In this document: one piece after another, positions 51,280 to 63,524 of the stretch
How the letters are laid out: every line of letters begins with the position of its first letter
Position numbering within the stretch: position 1 is the stretch's first letter
DNA from: Taxillus chinensis
Taxonomy: Eukaryota > Streptophyta > Magnoliopsida > Santalales > Loranthaceae
Direction of reading: 5' to 3'
Assembly (NCBI GenBank): GCA_023512835.1
Contig: CM042084.1
Coordinates: forward strand, 15,007,403 to 15,071,402
DNA length: 64,000 nt
The notes under the pieces: model-generated
What the model was told of the DNA's origin: nothing
The model's input: only the letters and a program-made list of their open reading frames with translations
Database searches by the model: none
Made by a program: the position numbers and the translations under genes

Positions 51280-52519
51280 CTAAACATAAAATTTCTTTAC
51301 GGCATCACTTGTTTACAGGGTTCGGGAGTTCGTCTCCATCCATTTTGGTGAGGACGAGTGCACCACCCGAGAATGCTCTTTTTACAACATACGACCCCTC
51401 ATAATTTGGAGTCCATTTGCCCTCGTGATCAAAGTCGTATTGGTAGTATCTTTTTCGGGACCAGGTCTCCTTCTTGAAATGCCCTTGGTCGCACCTTTTT
51501 GTTGAAGCTAGCCATCATTCTCTTTTGATAAAGTCGACCTCGGCAAACCGCCGTGAATCGTTTCCCGTCAATTAGGTTCAACTATTCGAAACGGTTCTTA
51601 ACCCATTCGGCTTCATCTAGCTTGGCATCCATGAGCACCCTCGAGATGGGATTTCTACTTCCACCGGTAAAACGGCCTCCATGCCATAAACTAAGGAAAA
51701 TGGCGTTGCCCCAGTTGAAGTCCGGATTGTGGTTTATAGGCATGTAGTGCATATGGGAGTTTCTCGCTCCAATCTTTGTACGTCTCGGTCATTTTCGGAT
51801 AATGTTCTTGATATTCTTGTTTGCCGCTTCTACCGCTCCGTTCATTTGAGGACGGTAAGGTGTAGAGTTGCGATGTCGATTTTGAGCTGTTACACAAATT
51901 GTCCATCATCCGCTATTGGGATTGGCAGCATTATATGTTATAATGTGCTACGGGAGCCCATAGCGGCACACGATGTTGTTGCGGACAAACTTAGTGATTC
52001 TTGACTGAGTGACTTGGACGTAGGAGGCTGCCTTGACCCACTTAGTGAAATAGTCGATGGCTACAAGAATGAATCTATGTCCATTGGAGGCTTTTGGGAA
52101 TATGGGCCCAATGACGTCCATGCCCCACAATGCAAATGGCCACGGAGATGTAAGCACGTGTAACTTAGATGGAGGTGCTTGAATGCGATCCCCATAAATC
52201 GGCATTTAAGACATTTACGCACATGCACGATGCGATCCTTTTCCATAGTAACCCAATAGTAGCCCATCCTCATGATCTGCCTAGTTAGTGTATGCCTATT
52301 TGCATGAGATCCATGGTCGCCGTTGTGAACCTCATTGGTGACCCGAGCTGTCATCTTTGTCCTAGCCCGTAATAAAACTTGGTTATGGTTGCATACACTA
52401 CAGATTGAACCGAGTCGAGAAGTAATTGATGCTTGCGCGTCGGATGTTTCTTTTTTAAGCATGCAGGCCCCTAGGATATGAGTCTTTGGGACGTCTTTAT
52501 TTTGATATCTTGATACCAA
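51280..52519 (-). pseudogene. Tat integrase fragment (second family)
   Basis: The minus strand has the zinc region HNGDHGSHANRHTLTRQIMR and KCLKC, core AIDYFTKWVKAASYVQVTQS with first catalytic Asp in GMDVIGPIFP, then PKMTETYKDWSEKLPYALHA. The C-terminus ends MDGDELPNPVN and, after a frame change, SDAVKKFYV with stop at 51280-51282. At the second catalytic position the codon reads TAT (Tyr) instead of GAT. Several frameshifts; inactive. Confidence 0.85.
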
Positions 52520-52557
52520 GGCTTGTTGTCGGTGTCAACATTGGTTACCATGTTGTA

Positions 52558-53070
52558 AAATTAATTTTCATATTTAAAATTTAGTAAATAATTAAAGCTA
52601 ATTTAAATAATTTAGTACTTAGATTATGATAATTAAATTTAACCTTTAACTTTTAAATTTAATAATTAAAGCTTTCAATGAAAGTAAGAGTAATTAAGCC
52701 CAATATTAATTAATTAGCATATATGGATTAAAATAAAATTTTGAGTATTAGATTTAGATTAAATGTGATTTAAAAAATAAATAAATAAATAAAAATGAAA
52801 AAATAAAAAAAAAAAATAAAAAGAAAAAAACAAAAAAAAAACAAAAACAAAAAAAAAAAAAAAACAAATAGAAACCTCCTCCTCCTAAGACAGTACCTAA
52901 AAAGGCGTTGTGAGGTCTAAAACCTTTCCAACACGTAACCAACTCCCGAACCCATCTTCAGTAACACGACCACATCTTAACTACTCAAGGTAGAGTATCA
53001 AACCGTACCCCAAAACCACTTGGTGGCGACTCTACATATTTTATCATTTGGGTTGTGCCCGATTCCAACA
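52558..53070 (+). repeat. Truncated 5' LTR of Tat copy 2
   Basis: Corresponds to the last ~510 bp of the Tat LTR (27310-27817), ending CCAACA. The promoter part with MSA motifs and TATA boxes is absent, so this copy cannot be transcribed from its own 5' LTR. Confidence 0.85.
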
Positions 53071-53662
53071 TTGATATTATTACTCTTTGGGGATTTAATA
53101 TAATTGTAGAGAGTTGGGCCTGCATTAAGAGTGGAGGTTGCTTTTGTTTCTTAATTGTATATATTTGTGCTTGTTAGCAAGTTGGTTATGATGTATATAC
53201 TTTGAAATGACATGATAGTTATGATTTCTTGTTTCTACTTGTTGCATCCATGCATAACCCTATACCAAGGGTTTATCTCACCATTTAGGTTAGCGAGTTT
53301 TAGTAAGGTCCCTACCGCGTTGATCATTATCCGCAAAGAGGCCCCGAACTCCTCACTCAAACTTGAAGGTCCTTTTAAGGCCCCCTCCGGTAAATCCCAT
53401 GGTGTACGGAGCCCTCTATAGAGGAAGCTTGGGGACCAATGAATAAGATAGGATTAGTAAGGCCCACTAGGGGCATTAAACCCACATGTTGTTTGATCAT
53501 TCAATACCACGCTAACCTCGTTTTTGGGGGTAGTTGTTAAAAGCATCTCTTGTACAAATTACTTGCCTTAATACTGTTTTTGTTTCTTGTACGGATACCT
53601 TGATATTTTAAAGCTGTCATCCTAACATGTCATTATGCATAACATAACATTCACATAGGCAC
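53071..53662 (+). other. Leader of Tat copy 2
   Basis: Collinear with 27818-28412. The primer-binding site is more degenerate (TTGATATTATTACTCTTTGG). No protein-like frame. Confidence 0.7.
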
Positions 53663-55078
53663 ATGGCAACGTTCAGTCATCTCCTAAAAGGCCTTAATGA
53701 CAAGAAGGCGTCACAGTGACAGCCCCAAGCATCCGGGACATTGAGTCGCTGGAGATTTTTCAAGAAAGGCATGTAAGGCGTAGCGGGTTATCATAAAGAT
53801 CGGTTAGACTACACCAAAGAATTAGAGACTATATGGCATAAATGGTGGACGAAAGGAAAAAACATCTATACACAACAGTTTTAGAGATTTGCTCCATAAG
53901 TAACTGAGCTACTAGTCGACAAAGATATGCTTGGAGCATCAATCTATTTCTGGGACCCTCGACGGCGATGCTTCGACTTCAAACGGATAGATCTTGTTCC
54001 TACCATAGAAGAATCAGAAGATTGTTGGATATCCCAGTAGAAAACAACATGAAGATTTATTTACGAGCCCGAGAAAATCATGTCAAAGAGCATTTTACGA
54101 GATAATGGGAACCGGTTGGGACTCACCGATGCCACAAAATATGGTGGGCGAGAATATCTTTCATGGGCAACGATAACGAAATGATGCAGACCGCAATGTA
54201 GTAGACGCACTAATTACTTACAATAGCCATATCGGGCTAATAATCTTCCCAAGGATCCGTCCCACATCGACGGAGCATTGTGGATTTGGTTCGACAAGTA
54301 CTCAAAAGGATGTGACCCCACTCCTGCTATATTGGCCGAAACCATTCGATCTCTTACTTATCCGAGGAGTACGGGCTCGGGAAGTTCATGGGGGTGCTGC
54401 CTCTTCTATGCACATGGTTACGGGGTCATTTTCCTTGTATTGTTCCTCGTTTTCATCTTTGTTTATCGAGTGCCAGCCACGACACTATTGGATATTATGC
54501 AGCGTCAAGTGGAGCTTACCAAAAGGCTTTGAAGTCGGAGGAAGAAGTTAGAGAACCTCACGAGGCGACATTACTTGGTGCTCCCTGGATGCCGGTAGTC
54601 TCCATGACATATAGCAACGGGGACTACAATTGGGTTCCACTTTTAGGCCCTTGGGGAGGCACCGCATATGCACCACTCCGGGGCGGAAGACAAGTTAGGC
54701 GTATCAGATTATCCGATTCTCTTTGGAATGGAAGATTGTGACTTCACCTATGATAAAACCATGCTACAGGAAAAGGCAAAAAGATGTATCGGGCATGGTC
54801 CATCCCACACAAGATCCAACCCAACGGTCCAAAATCTGGTGTTTATCCGGCATACGTATCTGGAGGGCACAACACAAGCCACGATTGACTACGGACATGA
54901 GGCGATCCTCCAAGAGAATCGGAATCTCGGACAACGAGATCAAAGGCTAGAAGCATCCCTAGAAGGAGCTCTTCAATGATTCTGATTGAGGAAAAAGCAG
55001 TCGAGACCATAATGGAGCGAAGGAGGAAGAGCGAGGAAAGCGACCACCCCGAGAGGAAAAGGCGTCGTGCTACTTAGG
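53663..55078 (+). pseudogene. Tat ORF1, copy 2
   Basis: Starts with the same MATFSHLLKGLNDKK but loses frame within 20 codons. Later segments (54278-54979) still show RSLTYPRSTGSG, APWMPVVSMTY and LLGPWGGTAYAPL. The Q/L coiled coil is altered because CAG (Gln) codons appear as CGG or CG. See the CAG/CTG finding before calling these real mutations. Confidence 0.75.
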
Positions 55079-55347
55079 AGATGATTGGAAGTTTGCCCTA
55101 AGATCATATAGCCATAGATCTCATCTACATGGCATTTCGCATTATCTTGTGTGTTTGTTTGCAAATGTTTGGAATAAAGTTATTTGTTTCTCTAACCTAT
55201 CACATAGTCGTTCATGCATACATGCATATTAAAATTGAAAATCAAGTAAAAATTACATTATTCCAGGTCGGTAGCCGCTTTTCTCCAGGATTGCGCACTC
55301 TTACAACCTCGGATCCCGGCGCGATCAAGTACCACCGCCGCCAGCCA

Positions 55348-56790
55348 ATGGCGGAGGAAGAAGAAAAACAGACTCATGGGGTTGGAGCAGTCCACGACAA
55401 GCCCTACGAGGGCAAATGTCGCAATAATGGAAATGCTTACCAAGGTGATGGCGAAGGAACCGGCAAGAGGAACCTCAAATCACCAACAAGAACAGGGGCG
55501 GAAGGGCAGTTCTACCACCTAATCCGGATCCAAGTCAGGCACCCACATATCACCTGCCATGACACAACTCCCTACTCCAAATCAGATTCATTGTACTATG
55601 CCTATAGGAAATGTAATGGAAGTAGTGGGTTCCCCGACTCCGAAGGAGAATGTTGACTCTCCTACTTTAAGACGATTGGAGGAAAGATTGAAAAATTTGT
55701 AGAAGGCATCGATAACTATGGCATGATTAGCCCACAAGACTTATGCTTAGTGCGGGAGTGGTCTTGCCACCGAAATTCAAGATGCGGAGTTTGAGAAATT
55801 CAATGGAACCTGTTGTCCGAAGACACACCTAGTCATGTATTGTCAAAAGATGGCGACTACGCGAGTGAAGACAAGCTCCTTACGCATTGTTTCCGGAAAG
55901 CCTAGCTGGGGCATCCCTCCGTGGTACTTTCGGTTGGATGGCAGCCGTATCAAGACTTGGAAAGAATTGGCCATATCTTTCTTGGCTCAATATAAGCACG
56001 TCGAGTTAGCATTGGACCGACTAACCTGCGAGTCTTTAGAAAAGGGATCCGACGAAAGCTTCAAGGATTATGCACGGAGATGGAGAGAGAGTGTGGAGGT
56101 CCAACCTCCCCTTACGAGAAAGAGAACTCACTACTCTTTTCATCAACACGCTAAAAGGTGTTTACTATGAGAAATTGATTGGCAACGTCTCTAGCAACTT
56201 TGCAGACTTGGTCGCATCCGGTGAACGTGTTGAAAGTGGCATTAAAGGAGGGAAGCTAAAGGGTGATGTGGCCGAGGCATCAAAAAGGTTTCAACCACCA
56301 GCAAAGAAGAAGGAAAATGAGACCAACCTAGTATATCAATCGCACCCAACAATACAACCGACATTCTACCAAGCACCCGGGGTACTACAGAGGATCCCCA
56401 GTGGCTGCCTACCTTTTGCCGCTCCTGCTCCCCAATTCACGCCTATTTGCCACAAGGAGGGGTCCCATTTCCATATCCAATGGCACCAAACCCATTTCAA
56501 CCAAGAGCGCCATACCAAGAGCAACCAAGAGGCGTCGGCTCCGGAAGGACCTAGACCCGCATTCCAAGGGCGGGGGCAACCAAGGGCCCAAACCCAACAT
56601 GCGAGGATCAAATCAGGCCCCTCGTCGGCCACGGCAAGAGTTTGATGCAATTCCAATGACATATGCGGAATTATATCCCAAGCTTTTAGAAGCAAGGTTG
56701 GTACTCCCTACACCCTTGGGAGAAATAAGGTCTCCTCCCCGGCTTGGTACAAACCGGATGCTTAGATGTGTGTATCATCTCTGGTAGGAG
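55348..56790 (+). pseudogene. Tat gag, copy 2
   Basis: Collinear with 30121-31579. The best-preserved stretch is 56070-56400 with LTTLFINTLKGVYYEKLIGN and VEASKRFQPPAKKK-like sequence. The capsid part at 55835-56170 has DGSRIKTWKELAISFLAQYK. Multiple frame changes. Confidence 0.8.
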
Positions 56791-57180
56791 TAGGACATGA
56801 TATTGAAAAGCGCATAGCATTCAAAAGGAAGGTCCAAGCTTTGAAAGATGCAAATTGGTTAGATTTTTTCCACAATGACGGGGACGCCAAATGTGAACAA
56901 CAACCCTCTCCCAGAACACTCTAATAATGTAGCTAGTATCGAGAACGAAGGACGATTGGAGAAGGCCTCACAAATACATATGAAAAAGGTGTATTTGTTT
57001 CGGTTGCTACAAGAACATGGATATGTACAAGCCAAAGACACATCGAAGCGAGAGAATGGGGTACATATGGAAAAACAATGCCCATACCACCAGATGTCGC
57101 GGGGACATGACATCGAAGAATGTAGTGAGTTTTCCGAGGTGGTGCAAAACCGATGGATCAAAGGATAATCGAATTCTCAA
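56780..57180 (+). pseudogene. Tat gag C-terminus, copy 2
   Basis: Continuation with the second knuckle CPYHQMSRGHDIEEC near 57080-57125. It reads in one frame for 97 codons (56875-57168), longer than in copy 1. Confidence 0.65.
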
Positions 57181-57544
57181 GAGAAGATACGGACAATCAA
57201 AGCCATATGATCCAAGGAGATATGTCATGCAAACCATCATGGGTGCCAACACCCCTTATCTTGAACGTGAAGACTCCAGGAAATCCCACTATTACCACAT
57301 AGAATCGGGCCTCTCACTATACATAATGCAAATCTGGTGCCGGACAAGAAAGCAAAAACAGAGATCCCGCAATTGCCTCATGGAATTACACCCCTCACCA
57401 TACGAGTTCCTACCCCTTTCCCTTACAAGACGGATAAAACGGTCCCATGGAACTATAGCCGTGAAGTAATCCAAGGAGCCACCGCAGTAAAAAGAAAACC
57501 AGAGCGGTCGGGCATATGCCCCGATATGGCCGACAAAGCAAGGA

Positions 57545-58805
57545 AAGAAAAACCTGTAGAACCCGATATTGAGCCAACACTGGAAGCAACAAAGAAAGGA
57601 GCACCGGTCATCGAAGAAGAGACCACAGAATTTTTGAAACTTATGAAACAAAGCGAATATAACATTGTGGATCAGCTAAGTCGACAACCAGGCTCGCATC
57701 TCGTTGCTCTCATTAATGATGGATTCCCAACCTCACCGGGAAGCACTAATGAAGGTTCTAAGCCAAGCCTATGTTCCTCCAACCATCCCGGTGGCGAATG
57801 TGGATGGACTCACTAGTAACCTCATTATGGACAACGTCATCGACTTTGGAGATGACGAGCTGCCCCCAGGAAGGGAAGGGACACATAAAAGCTCGCACAT
57901 TATCGTCAAGTGTAAGGAGCACACCATAGCCCGAGTTCTTATTGACAACGGCTCTGCTTTGAACATTATGCCTTTACATATACTGCAACAACGCCGGTCG
58001 ACGCATCCTATATGCGCCCTTGCACAATGAAGGTACGAGCATTCGATGGAGGAAAACGTGACGTGGTGGGAACCCTAGACATTCCACTATGGATTGGACC
58101 AGCTACCTTTATGGTAGAATTTCAGGTGATGGACATTACACCCTATTATAGTTGTTTGTTGGGAAGGCCTTGGATCCACATGGCAAGGAGTAGTGCCATC
58201 AAGCCTCCACCAAAAGATGAAATTTGCAATGGGAGACCAACTCATTTGCATATCTGGAGAGACAAGTTTCCTTGTCACCAAGCCAGCATCAGTCCCTATA
58301 TTGAAAACAATGAGGATGTTCCAGAATGCTCCTATCGGGCATTTGAGATGGTGAATGTCACTTTTGCCCCAAACCATTATCTCTCGAAGGCTGCAAGAAT
58401 GATTGCGGCCACAATGATCAAACAGGGTACAAACCAGGGCAAGGATTAGGCCCAAAGGCTCAAGGAATCAAAAACCATTGACCATTCAAGAAAATACCGA
58501 GAAGTTTGGGATAAGTTACATGCCTACAAGAGTGACAGACAGAGGGAAGCTGCCAAAAAGAAGGAAATCGGGAATGGCAAAGTTGCGAGAAAAGGCCAAT
58601 ACAAGAGGGAAAGAGGAGCTTTCCCCCCTTACATGTTACATTCCGGACTGGAGGGTTTATCCACAAGAGTCAACCTGAGCCCGAGACAAGGATTGTAGCT
58701 GCCTTGGACATGGGACGAGCATGCACCGAGCGAGATGGCTCTGGTGTACGAGAGATTCCAACCAACCATTAAACAATTGGACCAGCCTGGACCTCCCCAT
58801 AATGT
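57545..58805 (+). pseudogene. Tat protease and G-patch, copy 2
   Basis: The active site LIDNGSALNIMP lies at about 57940-57970. The LLGRPWIHMA strand is in frame with the preceding FDGGKRDVVGTLDIPL (58012-58449), whereas copy 1 breaks here. The G-patch (58420-58490) is itself broken. The end is collinear with 33590. Confidence 0.8.
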
Positions 58806-58987
58806 AATGCTTAAGGGGTCACTGGGATTTACTGTTTTCTATTTTAATGTCTTTTGAAGCTGTGAACATTTGTTTTTATTAAAAGATTTCCAATAAAATG
58901 TGTTTCTTCAAATCTTTCATGGTGCATTCCATTCATGACATATGCATATCATATTTGGTTACCAACTTGTCATTCTCTTATAAGCAG
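58806..58987 (+). other. Intron-like gap with acceptor, Tat copy 2
   Basis: Collinear with 33591-33770. It ends TTATAAGCAG|GT (58987) after a pyrimidine-rich stretch. The pol frame is open from this point, which supports a splice acceptor. Confidence 0.55.
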
Positions 58988-61900
58988 GTATCACAATGTC
59001 AATGAGAACATCGTATGCGAAAGTGAAACGAGATGCCTAAGGTTTGACCAAAGTCCAAACTGGGAGCAGCCAGTGTTTGAAGCTGATGAGAATGAGGTAG
59101 AGGAGACACCCGAACTACCGGGAGAGATCATACGCCTATTGGAAAGGGACGATCGTTTACCCATTCCAAGTGAAGACCCAGTAGAAACGGTGAATTTGGG
59201 GACGACAACGGAACCAAAAGAATTGAGGGTAGGGTCCTTGATAGCTGCCAATGTCAAGAAGCAATTAATTGAGCTATTAAGAAGCTACATAGATGTTTTT
59301 GCTTGGTCATATCAAGATATGCCTGGATTAGACACCGACATAGTGCAGCACCACATACCAGTAAAGCCAGAGTGCAAGCCAGTACAGCAGAAATTGCGAA
59401 GAATGAGACCGGAGATGCTATTGAAGATTAAAGAAGAAGTCAGAAAGCAATGGGACGCAGGTTTTCTAAGTGTCTTCCACTATCCAGAATGGGTGGCCAA
59501 TGTTGTACCAGTACCAAAGAAAGGAGGCAAGGTTCGCATGTGTGTTGATTATCGAGATTTGAATTGGGCTAGTCCGAAAGACAACTTCCCGCTTCCTCAT
59601 ATTGATACACTAGTGGATAACACAGCAAAACATGCCCTATTCTCATTCATGGATGGCTTCTCAGGCTACAATCAGATTCGTATGGCCCCGAACACAAGGA
59701 GAGGACCACGTTTACGACACTTTGGGGCACATTCCGTTATAATGTGATGCCGTTTGGCCTGAAGAATGCGGGGCAACTTATCAACGAGCCATGGTGACCC
59801 TATTCCATGATATGATGCATAAAGAGGTCGAAGTATATGTGGATGACATGATAGCCAAATCGCGGAGCACTGAAGATCATATTGAAGTACTCCGTAAACT
59901 TTTCAACAACAGCTGAAAATATCGGCTCAAATTGAACCCCGAAAAATGCACTTTTGGAGCCATGTCGGAAAACTTTTAGGTTTTGTTGTGAGCCAAAAAG
60001 GAGTGGAAATTGATCCCAGACAAAGTTCGAGCTATCCAAGGGATGCCCCCACCACGAACCATCAAGGAGGTTAGAAGATTCCTCAGGCGATTGAACTACA
60101 TTGCTCGGTTCATTTCACAATTGTGACCACATGTGAACCCATCTTCAAGACATTACGGAAGAACAATCCAGATGTTGGAATGACAAGTGTCAAGAAGCCT
60201 TTGTCAGGATCAAACAATATCTGTCCAATCCACCTGTTTTGGTCCCACCAGTACCAGACAGACCTTTGATCTTATACTTGACTATTCAGGAGTCCTCAAT
60301 GGGTTGTGTCTTAGGGCAACATGATTCTACAGGCAAGAAGGAGCAGGCCATTTATTATCTTAGCAAGAAGTTCACTATCAATGAAGAAAACTATACACCA
60401 TTGGAAAAGGCATGTTGTGCCCTTGTTTGGATAACAAGAAGATTGAGGCGATACACTCTTTATCATACTACATGGCTGATCTCCAAGCATGATCCACTCA
60501 AATATCTCTTGGAAAAACCCTCCATCTCCTGGAAGAATCGCCAAGTGGCGGTTGATCCTGTCGAATATGATATCATCTACGTGCCTCGGAAAGCCATAAA
60601 AGGAAGTGCAATAGCCGATTACTTGGCGGACGAGCATTAGAAGATTATGAGCCTATGACTATTGGCTTTCCAGGATGAGTACATCAACATCATTCTTGCC
60701 AAGTATCGGACATGTGGACTATGTGGTTTGATGGATCTTCTAGTCTTTTGGGACACGGTATTGGGGCCATCCCCGATATCTCCAAAAGGCGAACATTTCC
60801 CAATGGCGGCAAAGTTGACCTTCCCTTGTACCAACAATGTGGCGGAATATGAGGCCCGTGTGATGGGGCTCCAAGAAGCAATTAGCAAAGGAATTAAAAA
60901 ATTACGAGTGTTTGGTGATTCTGCGCTTATCATTTTTCAAGTGAGGGGAGAATGGGAGACTCGGAACCACAAATTAATCCCATATCGGAAGCATGTCGCA
61001 GAGTTAGCTGAACAGTTTGAAGACATTACATTTGAGCATATGCCCAGGGAGTACAATCAGATTCCTGACGCACTTGCGACTCTAGCCTCCCTCCTTCGGC
61101 TAGACACAAAGTTGGAAGTTCAGTCTTTCGACATTCGCATACAAGATGCTCCTTCACATTATATGGCCATCGAAGGAAATACCGAGGAAAAGCCCTGGTA
61201 TGATGACATCAGACAGTATTTGTTCAAGCAAGAATACCCGGCGGAGGCCTCTGAGTCTGATAAAAGAAATATCCGAAGGTCGGCATCAAATTATTACCTT
61301 GATGGTCCCATTCTATATAAGCGAAATCATGACATGGTGTTATTACGGTGTGTGGCAAAAGAAGAGTCGACACAGATAATGAAAGAAGTGCATGAAGGAG
61401 AATGCGGTTCACATGCAAATGGACATGCATTAACAAGACAAATCATGCGAATGGGCTATTATTGGGTCACCATGGAAAAAGATTGTATTGAGTATGTGCG
61501 TAAATGCCTCAAGTGTCAAATTTATGGCGATAAGATCCAAGTACCTCCATCCAAGCTACATGTGATGGTTTCCCCATGGCCATTCTCGCTCTGGGGTATC
61601 GACGTTATTGGACCAATATCTCCGAAAGCATCCAATGGTCACCGCTTTATCTTAGTGGCCATTGATTATTTCACCAAGTGGGTAGAAGCAGCGTCATATG
61701 CTAATGTCACACAAGCCGTGGTGCTTAAATTTTTGCGGAACAACATCATATGTCGATACGGCCTTCCTGAGCAAATCATAACGGACAATGCCAATCGAAC
61801 AGTCGGATGATGGGTAAGTTGTGCGAAACATACAAAATCCAACACCGCAACTCGACCCCCTATCGCCCCAAGATGAATGGAGCAGTAGAAGCAGCCAATA

Positions 61901-62440
61901 AGAATATCAAGAACATTATCAGAAAGATGACGGAAACATACAAAGATTGGCATGAGAAGCTACCATTTGCCTTGCATGCTTATCGCACCCTCGGTACGAA
62001 CATCAACTGGGGCAACTCCATTTTCTTTGGTTTATGGTATGGAGGCCGTCTTACCTGTCGAAGTAGAGATACCTTCCCTACGAGTACTCAAGGATGCCCA
62101 ACTCGAAGAAGCAGAGTGGGTCCAAAGCCGTTATGAACAATTGAATTTAATCGAGGGCAAACGCTTGCAAAGCAATCGAAAGGTCGGTTATATCAACGAG
62201 AGAATGATGAACGACTACAATAAAAAGGTGAAGCCTAGAATATTTCAAGAGGGTGATCACATCCTCAAGAAAATATTACCAATTCAACATGACCATAGAG
62301 GCAAGTGGACTCCTAACTATGAAGGCCCATATGTTGTGAAGAAAGCATTCTCGGGAGGCGCGTTAATCCTTGCCAGAATGGATGGTGATGAGCTCCCTAA
62401 CCCAGTGAATAGCGATGCGGTGAAAAGGTTTTATGCTTAA
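58988..62440 (+). pseudogene. Tat pol, copy 2
   Basis: The first frame to 59747 holds the pol N-terminus and RT up to FMDGFSGYNQIRMAP. The catalytic YVDDMIAKS region is at about 59836. The degenerate first RNase H is at 60239-60640. The second RNase H and the integrase zinc region and core are in one frame from 60780 to 61810, breaking just after the second catalytic Asp (IITDNANRTVG). The C-terminus (61952-62440) ends DELPNPVNSDAVKRFYA. The pol half of this copy is less broken than in copy 1. Confidence 0.88.
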
Positions 62441-62518
62441 CTCTCTCGTCCAAATGAGGAGTTACTTAATCTTTCTTCCGATACATGGAAGGAATAAAGC
62501 ATGACAACAATGAGCGGA

Positions 62519-62624
62519 CTTGGTGAAAACCTGAAAGGGCACCAAGGGTAAAATACAAAGCTCCAACAATAGATAAAAAAAGCGAACAAAGGTGGACTTG
62601 GTGAAAACCTGAAAGGGCACCAAG
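62519..62624 (+). promoter_or_regulatory. Tandem RNA hairpins, Tat copy 2
   Basis: Identical 28-nt stem-loops at 62519-62546 and 62597-62624, 78 bp apart. Unlike the neighbouring non-coding DNA they carry no substitutions relative to copy 1. Confidence 0.7.
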
Positions 62625-63445
62625 GGTAAAATACAAAGCCAAAAATAAATCCTGAAGGGCGAAAAGATCAAGACCACATAAAACCGGGTCCTTTGCAAAC
62701 AATGGAAACAACACCATCCTAAAAAACAATAGGCAAACGGTGGAAGACCTGGTCAAACCTAAGGCATACTCGAATCAAATTTGTACATTATGTTTTAAAG
62801 ACTTGTAATTCGTTTATCAGATTATAACAAGGGGCACCTTCTATGATATAAATATGTTTTGTGGAATTAAACCGAGCAAAAATCCTTTTTATTTCCCTAC
62901 GCATGTTCATCGTCTTCATGTCACATTTAATTAGAACATTTTAAATCCCCAGTAGGCTCCTTTGGCGTTACCTTATGAGTAGGGCCAAGCTCAAACCTCA
63001 AACAAGTCAAACTCTTCAACACGAGTGCCAACATCCCCAACGGAGTCGTCAAATCAAGTTCCTCAATACGGTGAAGCTAAGTCAAACAAGCCCTCCATCC
63101 ATATTAGAGAGAGAAAGTTCCCCGACAAGTTGGATGTCAATCAACTCTCCGACCATATTGAGAATAAAACCCTAGCCCATATTGGGTTCTTGGCAACACA
63201 TTTCATTCACTATGTCTCACATGCATACACCACATTGCATTCCATGCATCATTGCATACATTCAGCATTTTTTGCAAATTCAGGAACGCCATTGCCTCTA
63301 AAAATCCCAAGAACTCATCCGCAACAAGCTTCTCATCAAGCCCTACTAGCTTCCTTTGTTTAACTCTACAAGACTTTTTTTTATATAATTTCCCCAAGCT
63401 CTAAAAGCACCCTTTTGAGACTCGAACAAACTTCCACTCTTTTCG

Positions 63446-63492
63446 GGTAACCTCGTAGAGCGATCTCATTGAGTGAACTCGTAGAGGGAGCC
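63446..63492 (+). promoter_or_regulatory. Conserved 47-bp CTC-N3-GAG block, Tat copy 2
   Basis: Identical to 38239-38285, including the three CTC-N3-GAG words at 13-bp spacing. Confidence 0.65.
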
Positions 63493-63524
63493 CATATACC
63501 TTCTTCAACAATCATGCACCCTTG

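Larger units (their letters stand above)
45816..52557 (-). mobile_element. Minus-strand Tat relic of a second family
   Basis: Order on the minus strand: integrase fragment (52519-51280), 3' UTR with conserved blocks and its own tandem repeats (51279-49562), polypurine tract, 3.7-kb LTR (49561-45816). RT, protease, gag and the 5' LTR are missing; the relic is cut at 52557 by the truncated LTR of the next element. Sequence and 3' UTR layout match the plus-strand Tat but with a different LTR and different repeats. Confidence 0.85.
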
